NCBI GenBank assembly: GCA_000787465.1
Contig: JSYX01000005.1
Span: forward strand, 62,001 to 126,000
From: Thermomucor indicae-seudaticae
Taxonomy: Eukaryota; Mucoromycota; Mucoromycetes; Mucorales; Lichtheimiaceae
Direction: 5' to 3'
DNA length: 64,000 nt
Positions 34,163-46,217 of this stretch are shown one piece after another. Position 1 is the stretch's first letter. Every line of letters begins with the position of its first letter. The notes under the pieces are model-generated. The model saw nothing but the letters and a program-made list of their open reading frames with translations. It did no database searches and was not told the origin of the DNA. A program made the position numbers and the translations under genes.

Positions 34163-35043
34163 TCATGACTGGATCCACGCTAACCAGCTATCCACGATCC
34201 GAACCAAGACATCTTCATACCCGAACCAAAAGTGATCCGCACCCTCGACCCGGGACACTTGGACGATGTCCTTGTTGGCCTGCCTGACCCAGTTTTCATA
34301 TGATCCAATACCCGTAAACTGGTCGTGATCCCCAAAGACCAGCAGCACGCGGTGATTCGAGAGCAACTGGGCCACCTGGCGACTGAAAAAGGATGTTTTC
34401 CAGGTTGCCAAAGCCCATTGGACGCGCAAAGGATAGCTAATCAAAAGGTAGGAGCATGGCACCGGTCGATTGCCACCGGGGAGGATGGATGCCGCAATCA
34501 TGCTACCGAAAGAATAACCCTGACATTTGTTCAACACGGCCTGACATGGCGCTTTGTTGGTCTACGTATATCTTACCCCCAGAAAGAGATGAGATACGCG
34601 TGGGTTCTGCTCCAATAGATAGTCCACCACGGCTTCGTAGTCACCGCGTTCCGGCATACCCGTCCAGCTTGTTCTTCCCTCCGAACCACCGCATCCTCTG
34701 ATGATTTTTGTTTTGGTTTGATTTGAACATGGGACGGACGCGAGTTTTTTCAATCCGGGCTTACCGAAAGTTAAGGCTTGCTGTAAGGTAACCTCGACCG
34801 GCAAAATACTTGTGCAGTGCCATGACCACATTGTTACGCATATTACCGCCTTATATCGTTGCATGCTCAGCGAAAAAAACAGCGTTTCCTGCGGCCCAGT
34901 CGCAGTTTACCTAGAGGTCCATAGGGATGGGCAAGAATGACGGCAGGCAATTCATTAGAATTATTGCTCTCAGGAACTGTCACCTTGACTTGGATCCTGG
35001 TCTTGTCATGGCGAGATTCGACAAAGACTAATTCCGTGGACAT
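34163..35043 (-). CDS. alpha/beta hydrolase, small fungal type
   Basis: Four exons (35043-34911, 34849-34765, 34697-34577, 34519-34163) close to 231 residues. It begins MSTELVFVESRHD and has the hydrolase fold order: strand and HPYGPLGG oxyanion loop, RGYLTASLNFRGCGGSEG, the nucleophile elbow GYSFGS (Ser), the acid loop VFGDHDQFTG (Asp) and the catalytic HFWFG (His) near the end, so the Ser-Asp-His triad is complete. No signal peptide or membrane span. Substrate unknown; related fungal proteins are annotated only as alpha/beta hydrolases. Much shorter than lipases, closer to the bacterial YtaP/dienelactone-like small hydrolases. Confidence 0.88.
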
Positions 35044-35959
35044 CGTCTAATACAGGATCGAGTGGCATAAAGTCGGTGATAAAAATCGTGTAGCACTTCT
35101 GAGATGAAATACGGCTCGTTTGCTCGTCAATATTCGCGGCGGCATCCACCTTTAACGTACCCCCAGTGGCCAAGTATTTCCAATCGCAGTAGAAAAGAAG
35201 CGCGCTTTAAGCGAATACAACTCAAAAGCGACCATGATTTCTCTTCTACAAAATCCTAACTCTTGTCTTTTTATCAGCGCCTTTCATGCAAATCTTAATA
35301 GAAGACACGAGAAAGAAGACGCCAGATAGCATGAGGACGAAGTCTTTTCGTCCTTCTGTTTGCTCCCTCGGGCCCACTCTAATGTGCGGGATCAAAAATG
35401 CCAAAACCACAACTTGCCAATATCGAATCTCGGACGCGTATAAAAGGCCCTTGCATTTCTTTCATATGCGGTTTTCGAGCGAATCGTGCGGTGACGCACG
35501 ATAATCTATGGCTACCTTGGAGCTCGAGCTGCGTTTGCTTCCGGAAGCGTACGCTGGGACATCGCAATGACCATAGGGTTCTGGGGAACTATGGGTGACC
35601 TGATTACACTACATTGTCTTTGTTACAAAAAGTTGGCACTTATCCCTTCTCAGCAGTTTTTGCAGTACCGTCGAACGGTTATCGATCATACGTTTTCTTT
35701 TATTTCCGCTATACATCTTGACGCTGCAAAAATGGTGTCATTTCAATATTGTTCCAAGTACTCAAACGATGTTGAAACTCCATGTTTCAATGCTTGAAAC
35801 AGTATTGAGATGACACCACTTCTGCAGCGCAAAGAATCCGCCCAAAATATTCGTAATTAAATATACAACATGATGACGAATATAGAGAACATGTTGTTTA
35901 TGATGCATGTTCAACTGAACGACTATATTATTGAATATAGCAGAGAGTACGCTCAAGTG
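35044..35959. other. intergenic region with a fold-back hairpin
   Basis: Upstream of the hydrolase gene. Contains an inverted repeat at 35722-35829 (listed separately). No ORF with a recognisable domain. Confidence 0.55.
35722..35829. repeat. long imperfect hairpin (inverted repeat, about 108 bp)
   Basis: The left arm from 35722 (CGCTGCAAAAATGGTGTCAT) pairs with the right arm ending at 35829 (reverse complement CGCTGCAGAAGTGGTGTCAT). The 37-base outer arms differ at about six positions. Inner arms GTTGAAAC and GTTTCAAT continue the stem around a tiny loop (TCCAT), with a 10-bp insertion in the left arm. No clear target-site duplication. Confidence 0.85.
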
Positions 35960-36055
35960 ATGGAAAATCCTGCCGGAGCTATCCTGGGAGACTGGGCATA
36001 GCGCAGACTGAAATTGCGCGAACTGCGGCGCTTTTGGAGACGCCAACTCTCGCCA

Positions 36056-36268
36056 ATGGACCGAATGGACAGCGTTTTCATGGACATTCACTGGGAATCA
36101 GGCCACATTGCGCTCTTGGCGGACGAATGGATCGGTGAAAAGCTTCCAGACGAGCTTCTCGTTGTGCCAAAGGAATACGATCTGAGCCAAGACGAGGACG
36201 TCGTCGACAGCAGAAGAAGAAAATCAAACGAACCTATTAAATGGGATTACCATCCGATGGACGAATAA
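36056..36268 (+). CDS. small acidic protein or C-terminal exon of an unknown gene
   Basis: The frame is open from 36002 to the stop at 36268. From the ATG at 36056 it gives 70 residues (MDRMDSVFMDIHWESGHIAL, then LADEWIGEKLPDELLVV and an acidic/basic tail ending HPMDE). The in-frame stretch before it (RRLKLRELRRFWRRQLSP) looks equally coding and is preceded by GCATAG, a possible splice acceptor, so this may be the last exon of a larger gene whose earlier exons lie near 35960, where MENPAGAILGDWA is open. I do not recognise the family. Confidence 0.4.
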   Translation: MDRMDSVFMDIHWESGHIALLADEWIGEKLPDELLVVPKEYDLSQDEDVVDSRRRKSNEPIKWDYHPMDE

Positions 36269-36841
36269 AAACAGTATTTGATTGGATTGGCTAGATGATG
36301 TACGATGCTCATCATGGTGACGGCATTCGACATGGGATGCAAGGACTCGAAGTCGCCGCCTCGAAATCGATGTTGCGCATGGTTTATCTCACGGTTTCCC
36401 CAACCAGCATCAAATACAGTGCTATGCATGTCAAAACAATGAATAAAGAATTGCGTTCTTTTGGATGTTGCTTGACGCCGGCTAACGGTATGGATTAACA
36501 CAAAGTATTGGATGCGTTTTTCTTTACCCCCTTTTTTTTCCAACCGAAAGGAAATCAATGTGATTTAATACATTTGGCAATCTACTGTTAAAGTACGATT
36601 TTTATTCGTTGCTTTTCATTGCGAGTGTTATGCGGGAATAGACGGCCGTATTCGAGAGCAAAAGCTGCCATGATGCGTCATGCATACTGCGTAAGCAATT
36701 ATTGGAAAGATGATGGAAATTCGGGAAGGGAAAAACGTTGTTTGTGTCACCCGGATTCCAGCCTGTTTTTCCATAAAGTTTCGTTGTGTTTTCGGTGCTC
36801 TTCCCTTTTCCCGCTTTGCCCCTTCCACCCACGATATTTTC
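36269..36841. other. intergenic region upstream of the CSC1-like gene
   Basis: About 570 bp. Short ORFs on both strands have no domain. C/T-rich sequence just before the start at 36842 is typical of a promoter in this genome. Confidence 0.5.
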
Positions 36842-39841
36842 ATGGTACCGGGAGCTTACGATGCCTTGAGGCAGCAGGCAGCGAACGATGCGGACTTGAC
36901 ACTCAGGGCATTAGGCATCCAGCTCCTCATCAACCTTCTAGTTTCAATCATTATCTTGATATGCATCAGTTGGCTTCGTCCTCGTCATAAGCTCGTCTGC
37001 GTATCCCGCAGTGCCACGTTTACCTCCACAAAGTAAAATCCAGATGAACGTGTCCCGACTTTCACGCAATACTGATGACTTTCTTAAACAGAGGATTGAT
37101 CCACGAAAACACACAGACGTGGTTCGACTGGATCAAGCACGTTGCTCGAGTTTCGGACGACTTTCTCATTGACAGAATTGGATATGATGCGGTCCTCTTT
37201 TTACGTTTTCTACGCACTTTACGAGTTCTCCTGGTCTTCATGGTCATGATTGCAGTCGGTATCCTCATGCCGATCAATGTGGCTGCTACCCGGTTCACTG
37301 GGTAAGTGCTTCTTCAACAAGCGCCCTCTTTAGGATAATAATAAATACTCATGCCCTCCCCGGTTACACAGAGATTGGCCTCCAATGTCTTTCGACATTG
37401 GATTTCTCTCCATATCCGGTATCGACTACGTTGCTGGACAGCTTGCTGCCAATCCAGACAATCGATGGTACTGGTCACCCGTCGCAGCCACGTATCTGTT
37501 TTCGTTTGCGATTGTGTATCGTCTCCATCGCGCTTCGCTTGACTATCTCGCGATGCGGAAGCAGTTTCTGGAATCGCCAGCGTATCACCTGTCTTCGCGC
37601 TCTTTGCTGATCACCGACTTGCCTGCAACAGTTCGCACAAACCTCGACTTTAAAGTCTGGCTCGAAAAGACGAATGCCGTTCGGTACCCGGTTCAGCAGT
37701 TCTGGCTTGGTCAACAAAATCCCTTATTGACAAAACTTGTGCACGAATACAGACAATCCGTTTACCGTCTCGAGAATACCATTGCCTCGTTCCTGAGTAA
37801 AGGTACATACAATTGCCGCGCACATTTTCTTTCTTTCTTTTTTTAGCTAAGCCTATGTAGAAAACAAGAAACGACCCACGTTAAGAATTCGAAAGAGTTT
37901 TGCACGTTTTGAAAAAGTAGATGCCATCGAGTATTACACGAAACGCAGCAGTGAACTGTACAAGACGATCCAGCGTATTCAACGGAAGCAGAGCGGAATC
38001 GAAAGAGATTACGGTTGGGTTACGTTTGACCACATTCGCTGGGCGAGAGAGACGGCTCGGGCACTCGAAAAGCCTGTGAGGAGATTGAATGCAAAAGTGC
38101 ACATGGCTCCACCGGCAAACGATATACTCTGGTGCAATATGCCGATGGATCGAAAGATGCGAAGGTTAAAGCGATGGTTTGGCACTGGCGTCTTTTGGTC
38201 GTTTTTGATTCTTTGGCTTATCCCCGGTAAGCGTCGAGCAGCATGGGTGGTGGGGATGAGAGACTCACACATCACGTGTTTACAGTCATACTGCTGGCGG
38301 CCACATCCAACTTGGAGGACCTGATCCGCCTGACTCCTGGATCGCGCGATCAAATCCGGAAATACTGGTTCATTATTGGCCTTTTCCAGGCCTACATTGC
38401 GCCCGCTGTATTCGCCATCCTCTTTTTCGTGCTGCCCAGCTTTTTCCGCAGGCTCGCCCAAAAGATGGGTTACCGCACCCGCACGGTACGGGACGCCAAA
38501 GCGTTGACGATGCTCTACATTTTCTTTCTCGTGAACCATCTACTCATGTTTACACTTTCGTCCGCATTCATTGCCATCTACGGTCAGCTGCGACAGCTTG
38601 TGCTGATGGGGATTCTGTCAGACGCACACATCTCGGAATACGTCGCCCAGCTCGCGAAAAACATTTCCGACCTGTCGTCGTTTTGGATCAACGTGGTATG
38701 CGTCAAGGCGTTTGGCGTGTCGATGGAAATCGCGCAGATCCTGCCGGTGGTGTCACTTGCGATCCGCAGTGTGTTTACGCGCCTGAGCCCACGACGCGTG
38801 AAGGCCATCAGCAGCCAGCCGCCGCACTTTGATTTCGTCCAGAGCTACAACATTGTGCTCTTCTTTTTCACGATCGCGCTCGCGTATTCGTCGACCTCGC
38901 CGCTGATCCTGCCGTTTGCCCTGATTTACTTTTCGGTCGTGTCCTTTGTGTACAAGTACATGCTGATGTACATTTACGTGACCAAGACCGAGAGCGGAGG
39001 CCAAGTGTGGCCGATCTTGTTCCGGTCCATCATGGTATCCACCATCGTTTTTCAGCTCGTGACTTTTGCGTTGCTGTATCTCAAGGGCGGCGTCCCGCAA
39101 GCCTATGTGGTCTTGCCTCTCCCTGTCCTCACACTCGGCCACTTGATCCTCTACAGTCGATATTTGAAGTTTTTCGAATACGTTTCTGCTGACGACGATG
39201 ATGATGGTGAACTATTATCGGGTGCACTATTATTGGCGCAGCAGTACCGTGATCCTGCCTTGAGTGCTGCCCATCTCATCATGCCCATTATCCATGACGA
39301 CGTGAAGCATCTGCTTTCGCGCGTTTACCCTGGCTATGTTCAACAGCAACAACACGCCATCGATCCATCCCCGTCTTGTACCACCGAAGCAGCAGAATAT
39401 AACGATCCTCCTCCTCCGATAAACCCTAGCTACTACGATCAACATATCACGCTCTATAACCCCAGAGACAACCGATCCATCGTCCTTCGCGCTGTAACCG
39501 ACGCTTATTTCCGAGGACCTGAACAAGACGAAAATGACCACTGCCCTTACTGCTGTCCCTACATTGGAACAGACGACGACTTACCCGAACCATCCGCACC
39601 ACCAATCGAGCAGCTGACAGAGGATAGTGATGGTGTCAAGCAGCTGAGCACGATCAGAAAGCAGCATACGATGCTTCCATCTATCATACCTCCTCCAGAA
39701 CAACCCTCTTGTAGAATCCAAGCACGCCATGGTCAAGCACCACCACTGCCACTCGATGTCGCGGTACCCCCTCCCCCATACGAACCATCATCATCATCAA
39801 CAGAACGGCATCGACGGCATTCTGCTCCAGATACCTTTTAA
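36842..39841 (+). CDS. CSC1/OSCA-type osmosensitive cation channel (RSN1 7TM, DUF221)
   Basis: Five exons (36842-37032, 37092-37301, 37372-37802, 37861-38226, 38286-39841) close to 917 residues. An N-terminal span (LLINLLVSIIILICISWL) and two more follow in exon 2-3, then a cytosolic domain with SLLITDLPA and the family signature YGWVTFDHIRWARETARAL, then about seven further spans from VILLAATSNLEDL onward, including the pore-lining helices near YSSTSPLILPFALIYFSVV. This is the CSC1/OSCA/TMEM63 family, stretch- or osmolarity-gated channels that pass calcium, usually in plasma membrane or vacuole. The 200-residue C-terminal tail is hydrophilic, with acidic and proline-rich parts and a CPYCCPYIG segment. 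It ends 121 bp from the stop of HRQ1 on the other strand. Confidence 0.94.
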
Positions 39842-39961
39842 GCATTCACTTTTGTACATATCTTTTTTCTTCTTTCTTCTTCTAGTACATAAATGATTCG
39901 CGCCATTTTTCTTTGATTAATCCATCCAAAAGAAAGGTTGTGCTCAAAGATTGCGGTGCCT

Positions 39962-42900
39962 TTATCGCGCTAGGTTCTCGACAGGACGAGCCTGTTCCGT
40001 AACCTCGCTTATGTCTCGATTTAACAACGACAAGAGCACGATCAAAGCACCCGTCTTGGAGCATAAGACGTTGTGTTCGGAGCAAGAGGTGAGGTGCACG
40101 CCTAATTCAAAGAGACAGATGAGTAGGGGTTATCGGGACGAATAAACTTATAATGACATTACAAGATGAGCAGCCCTCCTCGCAAGGACAATCTTGAATT
40201 TGCTGGACACAGGTTCGTATCAATGCGTCAAAAAACTGGTACGCCTGACGGACGATTCCACTGGGCTGCGTTTCGTACAAAGCAATCCTTGTCGATAGAA
40301 AAGAAACAGATTCAGTGATTGATTAGAACAAATAAAACCTTCCGGTTTACAAACAAACCTTGGTGGACGAGGTCGTTTCGCATATGGGCTCTTGCATTCC
40401 GTCCTTATATCAGTCGTCGTGGAAGAAGTGAATCTCGGTAGCAGGGATATCATGGCATGGGCTGTTGAAACGATTAAGCTTCAATGAAGATATTTGAAGG
40501 AGAAGATTTTTGCCCTTTACCAGCACCGTGTATAGAGGCCATCCGATCCAGCTGCAGCTCCTCCAATCTTGCTAACGCTTTTGAAGGCACATCTACCCAA
40601 ATACCCGTGGAATAGCGTACTATTGGGTCCATATATACATCCAGACTGTCCATGATACGATTCCGCTTATCCATCTTGTAGTAACCAAACACGACCGTTT
40701 CAACTGGGCCAATACAATCATGAATATGATGGTTTATCATTCCCATCGTGTTTGCAATACTTACTTTGTACTTTGCCAAACCCAACAAAGTTCTTGACTC
40801 CGTCGCTGTCAGAATCCGAAGAGATAGGTTTTCGCATGACTGTTTGTATTGCATTGACGTTGGTGTAATCCCTTTGTTGCGTAGTCCAGTCGACGCGGGC
40901 CAAGTGAACCTTGGCATACCGCTGGTCAACATTACACTCTTCGACTAGATATGATTGTCCTTGATGGATAAAGATGGCGCCTTGGAACGGGGACAAAGTG
41001 AGCATGTTGATGTTCTTTCGCTTGATATACTTTACCTTCATAGATCTCAAATGGTGCACGCGACGCTTCGATTTCTTCCAAAACCACATTTCGATTGGCA
41101 GTGACATCAATCACAGCATAGGTTTCTTCAGTAATGTTACGGATATTGACAAACTGTGAAGGGTATGGCCGGAAACGAGAATGAGGACGATACAACTAAC
41201 CATGCCACATGGCTTAAAACCAAGTCCAGGTGAAAGTAAAGTAAGAAGCCCAAGCACTTACATTATTCCCGATAGCTGCTAAATGCTCATCGCAAATAGC
41301 CTTGATTAAAGGGCCAAAGAATATACGATCCTTTTCCACATCAATAGCAAGTTCCTCAGCTGCGCACTGCAAATGGTTTTCAAGAACAAGTGCATTATTT
41401 TCCACTTCAAAATGCATATTATCCAGCGGCTTCTCGAACAGTTCGTCGGGATGGTTCTGTGTAGTTCATCCGGATAAGTCTTTGCATAATATCCCATGGT
41501 ACACTAGCCTACCGCAAAAAACTGATCCATTGGATTGCTATCGGTAACCACCATCGATAAAGAATCGGCATTCCGTCGGCCCGCGCGCCCTGATTGTTGC
41601 CACTATCGGGACGACTCCAGTTAGGTCAAATGAATAAGGTCTTTGCGCGCTTTCAGGTTTGTTACCAGAGCAGATATTGACCACGGCATTCCTATCATGA
41701 TTACAGCATCTACAATTCAAAGCAATGTGTTAGCTACCTTACTAACCCGAGGCTACCCCTTTACTGATGTACCTAATGAGCCGATATCGACGCCTAATTC
41801 TAATGCGTTTGTTGCGACGACGCCCAGTAGCTCTCCGCTAAACAACTGCCTTTCAATCTTTCGTCTTTCATGAGGCATGTAGCCACCACGATAGGACATG
41901 ACCCGTTTCAGCAGATCGACTTTCTGTTTCTTTTCGAGATTCTCCCTCAGTTGCCTCATTAACAGCTCGCATGTCTTTCGGACCTAGAGTATATTGTGTA
42001 TCCATCAGCATCTTGTATCCCACAAGAAAACTCACTTTGTCCTTACATTACAAAACGCAATCGTTCGTATGTTTCGACATAGCAGGTATTCGAATAGGTC
42101 AGCGCCTTCTGCTACAGCTCCGCGGCGTCCAGTCTCAGGTGAGCTAGAACTGAGGAGCGGTGGGTTCCAAACGATCACTATCTGATACCGACATCATCTC
42201 AGCTGGTGCATCTTCAACATTGCTTTTCTTGGGACGAACCTTTTTCCCGCTCGGAGCCCCGTCTTGATTCACTAATTTGATATCATCGACACCAAAGACC
42301 AACCTCATGTGCTGCACAACAGATAAGATTAAATTTCATGTAACTCAAAACCTTGAATTATCTTATCTTGCGCACCTGGTCTGGACTTTGGATGGTTGCA
42401 CTGCAGGAGACAAACTGTAGTGAATCGTTGCCATAATAACGGCACAAACGTCGTAGTCGCCGCATAATGAACGCTACATTTGTACCGAAAAGGCCATTGT
42501 ACACATGCAGTTCTATAGTAAATCAGAAACGGGGTTGGGACTGAGACACACCTTGAAGCCTATGACAAAGGAATCCTTTACCATCCACAACAATGTACCG
42601 TAGCTTCATCAAGAACGCGCGCCATCTTGCTGCATTAGGTAATATTGAGTGATGAAGCATATCGGGGTTCGTGAAGATGACGTTCGCGGTTTCTCGAATA
42701 TGGGCACGTTGATCTGAAGGCGTATCTCCGTCAAAAGTGGACACCTGAACGAAGATACAGAACGCATTGGTTACACTATACGGGCATGTTTTTGAGTAGA
42801 GTGCATACCATTGTTCCTTCAAGACTAGGGCAACAAGATATTAGCTCTTGTAATGACCGCATTTGATCTTGCGCCAGCGCCTTTGTGGGAAAGATATACA

Positions 42901-44098
42901 TCGCACGGCTTGAGCGATCACGCAATAATGCTTCCAATACTGGAATCTGATAAATCAAGGATTTGCCACTAGTAACGAGCAATGAAATGTACATGAGTCT
43001 GCTGTGTTCGCGACGTTTAATCAACGAATCTACCTTGCTGTTGAAGTCGCCACAATAACATGGTGATTGTCTCGTAAACCTTGAATAGCTTCGGCCTGAT
43101 GGATATAAAGACGATCGATACCCTTTTGGGACAGAGCGTCGGCTATTTCTTGAGCTAGTGGAGGCTCAAGTGAACCTATTAACCGAGTGAGGTTAGATAT
43201 TATAGCGATTACAAACCTTGTATGGCGCGTACCGTATTTTGCCGATCTGGGAGGAATCTCTCTTTGACTAGCTGGATTATCCAACTGCCCTCGATAAAAC
43301 GGTTCATTTCGCATTGCAGCGATGATATTGCTCATTGATCTACTCTGTTGCTCGTTTTGTAAATCGCTCTCCTCTCTTTCCTCGGTTGCTTTCTGATTGT
43401 GTTCCGGAACTGTATCATGGTGTAAAGGCATATGCTGCCGCAAACTCGCCTTCAGGCACTCTTCCGGATCTTTTTCCTAAACATTTCATCAATCATTGCT
43501 CCACTTGCGCCAAGTAGGTAGCAATAAAAGTTACCTGACTCTGACAAGAGTCTATGAAAGCAGACAGTCCCTTTTTAAACTGCTTATTTTGTGTATCAAT
43601 CAACTTTTTGATCGCTTCCGGCTTCACTTTAGGAGCTTCTCGCTGCATTTTCCAGTCGTCTCCGCGATTCCCCACCGCCTGCCCGTGTTTCTCGCGTGCT
43701 ATTCGCTTATTGACCGGTTTGCCAAACTGCACCAACAAGATCGGCCTTGAATTGTAGTCGTCATCGTTGGTGGTGCTGAAATGCACAAAATCCGGTAAAA
43801 TGACATTGATCGCCGCCAGATCTTCCAGCTCGACTCCAGGCACAGCCGATCGAATGCGATCCCAAGTAATGGCAGTTGTCAGACGTGCATCGCAAAAGGC
43901 ACAAAAGGTGTTGACATTGGCAAAGAGACGCTCAAGTCGCTCCAGGCTCTGCGGCAACTCTTTGAGTTTCGCCGAACGACGACGACGAGGCTTCTTCTTG
44001 GCAATGACGTCGTTGTTGTTGTTGTTGTTGTTGTTGCTGCTGCCTGAATCTCTCTCATTGCCAGGTACTTCGTCGTCGATCGGACGTTTCGTATTCAT
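39962..44098 (-). CDS. HRQ1: ATP-dependent 3'-5' DNA helicase Hrq1 (RecQ4-like, DUF1998)
   Basis: Multi-exon gene. N-terminus from 44098: [10 protein letters not shown], an Asn run, a basic patch ([11 protein letters not shown]) and the Hrq1 N-domain ([14 protein letters not shown]). Helicase motifs: [11 protein letters not shown] (Q motif), ATSTASGKS (Walker A, split by an intron between 43030 and 42965), [10 protein letters not shown] (Ia), VVDELHVYNG (II, split by an intron), CSATI (III), ELGVDIGSL (V). C-terminus: the DUF1998 region [13 protein letters not shown], then [10 protein letters not shown] with HLTSC, the four-cysteine zinc site typical of Hrq1, and a last exon ending at 39962. 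Hrq1 unwinds DNA in interstrand crosslink repair and telomere control in yeasts. All key motifs intact. Introns interrupt at least six places, so automatic models are likely to be fragmentary. Confidence 0.93.
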
Positions 44099-44385
44099 AA
44101 CGTGTTGCGTAATCGACAGCTACAGCAATGACAGTAACAAAAAAATCCGTCGTTCAAAATACGAAACGCTTCGTAACTTGTTCAATGCTGCTGCCCATAG
44201 CTTAGCTTCTCATATGAATATTGGACAGCACACTCAATGCTTTGCTTTACTTTATTGACGGCTCTGACTGAACCCAAGTCTTTATCAAGATCATATGCAT
44301 ATTTTGTGTAACAGGCATTGGATACAGATTGACAATGTCCGGTTGTTCCCTTTGTTATCGAGGACATCATTGTGAGGGCTTGTTT

Positions 44386-44640
44386 TTAATTAACTTGGCC
44401 GGATGCGAGGTTGACAATGATAGCATCCGAATAAAGAAAACGATAAGCTTGCTGGACAGATAAGCAAACAGCAGACTTCAACCCAGCAATAAGTTGGCTC
44501 AAATCCCAGTGTAAACACTGTATACAGACAATCACAAACCGACCATGCGGAAGTTTCTGCGCATTAACGATGAGATCATAAAAGGGGGGGAATCTTACTT
44601 GTGCAGCATCATCATACGATCTACTTTTTGAACGTGGCAT
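44386..44640 (-). CDS. small two-exon protein of unknown function
   Basis: Exons 44640-44599 and 44556-44386 (intron GTAAGA..GCGCAG, 42 nt) give 70 residues: MPRSKSRSYDDAAQ followed by KLPHGRFVIVCIQCLHWDLS and a mostly hydrophobic second half. Reading straight through the intron is also open but breaks a natural-looking sequence. One possible membrane-associated helix. I do not recognise it. It lies head-to-head with the small gene at 45025. Confidence 0.4.
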   Translation of the reverse strand: MPRSKSRSYDDAAQVRFPPFYDLIVNAQKLPHGRFVIVCIQCLHWDLSQLIAGLKSAVCLSVQQAYRFLYSDAIIVNLASGQVN

Positions 44641-44945
44641 GACAATTCTTAATGCATAATACACTGGCCAGATCATGCAGAACAGGCCATGTGCTCAACT
44701 TTAACATTGGGGACAAACCTCCTTACCCCGCCAAGAAAAAAAAACAACCTTGATAAGTTAATAAACAAACGTTCCACTTGTTGTTTTTGTAAACAAGAAG
44801 AGAGGAGGTCATTAGGGAGCGTCAAAATAGAAAAAGGTCTGTTTTCATGACCAGGGAGGTGAGAAAAAACGTGGGTCACCTCCTGAATTAGATGAGCATA
44901 TCCACTATACCATACTTGGTCAAGCATCCGTTTTTCCCTCGCGGA

Positions 44946-44952
44946 TATAAAA
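44946..44952 (+). promoter_or_regulatory. TATA box of the small gene at 45025
   Basis: TATAAAA sits 79 bp upstream of the ATG at 45025 and is followed by C/T-rich sequence and TTTACTTGTTATCATC, a typical fungal core promoter and leader. Confidence 0.6.
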
Positions 44953-45024
44953 GAGGAAGATCTGCGGAGCGCGCCTCTCTTTTCCCATCACTCTCTTTTC
45001 TACAGTTTACTTGTTATCATCGTT

Positions 45025-45264
45025 ATGTCTGAATACCGCGATTGCTATCAGTACTCTATCCAAGACGGCGACCAAGTGCTTGAATCAGCTGTGCACTACC
45101 TGTCGGCTGCCTGCATCGCTCAATGGCTCCAGAAAAGTCCCACCGCCAAAGCAACCTTGATCATGGATGACGGTGACAAGATTGATGTACCGGTTTACGC
45201 TTTACGCCGACGAAACGCCGTTGTCGCCGACCTACCTGATGCTCCGTCTGCCATCATAGCTTGA
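45025..45264 (+). CDS. small conserved-looking protein, 79 residues, unknown function
   Basis: Single exon, MSEYRDCYQYSIQDGDQVLE to PSAIIA, acidic to neutral, no signal peptide or membrane span. Predicted mixed alpha/beta with a VHYLSAACIAQWLQ helix and a KATLIMDDGDKIDVPVYALR strand pair that reads like a small regulatory fold. A clear TATA box and leader precede it and the sequence after the stop is non-coding and T-rich, so I believe the gene. Family not recognised. Confidence 0.6.
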   Translation: MSEYRDCYQYSIQDGDQVLESAVHYLSAACIAQWLQKSPTAKATLIMDDGDKIDVPVYALRRRNAVVADLPDAPSAIIA

Positions 45265-46217
45265 AACGCTCTCAACCTCCTTGTCGCTTAATGATAATCC
45301 CCCTCCCCCTGCATCACTCTCTAACAGTTCTACCGTGTGCCAACAAAAACGCTTACAGCATGCTTTGTATATTTCTTCATCCATCTTTGTATACATCCTC
45401 TGTTGTTTTTCTAGCTTTTTTTTCTCTTAAAGCATTTCATCCACAAACATTAAAAAGCATGTCTCGTTTTGAAAGTTGCTCTAATACACATGTTTGATAT
45501 GCAAGTGCAGCATGCAAGTTCTTGGTGTAACGGTCTCCAAGTCTTAAATGAACAGTCTGTGACCGAGCTTGATGGTAACACCAGCTCGTGCCACAACAAC
45601 GGGTCATTCGTAAACTCAGTTTCGTTGGTCTCGTCAAAATATCAATTTTCATATTTCCAAAAGCGTTTCCCACACCCAGACTATGGAAGGTCCAAGTTAA
45701 TCCCAGCATGCATTCAGGGTTCCGGTTACAATACCATGTACAACATCAGTGGTTCCTGGAAAAGCCTGACACACGCACTTGGAATTCGGGACTAGGTCGG
45801 CTTGAGAGAAGACGATAGCCTTAACAATTGCATTATCTATCTGTTCAGGACCTCTGTTCCCCCCGTTCGTTCCAATGGACATCTCTGTCTTTGGGTGCTC
45901 GATCGAGAATACATCGTATTCCTTCCTCTATGAGTTCAATCTAAGGAGAATCATAGTTCAGACGTTGAACTCTGCCTGTTTCTTCAGTTGAGCAAGAGAA
46001 AGCCTTTGCTAAGCACAGGCCAATGTACTGCGCAGAAAAGAGATCTGCGTATCAATGCACATTAACGATCAGGTGCCAAGCCCCAAGAGCATAAGTGTAA
46101 GACGGCTGTATGGAGAAGAAACGTTCATAAGAGCATTAACAAGCCAGAAGGGTAAAAGAAACGAGGGTTTATTGATGATGATGATGAAAGGATAGAAATG
46201 GATGAGATACTGTTCGC
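45265..46217. other. intergenic region, possibly with decayed coding sequence
   Basis: The minus strand at about 45930-45480 reads in several frames with protein-like patches (ELIEEGIRCILDRAPKDR; NETEFTNDPLLWHELVLP) interrupted by stops. This may be a decayed gene or chance. No domain recognised. Confidence 0.3.

Noticed and set aside
45437..45930. Protein-like patches on the minus strand
   Set aside because: Interrupted by stops in every frame and matching nothing I recognise; noted only as a possible relic.
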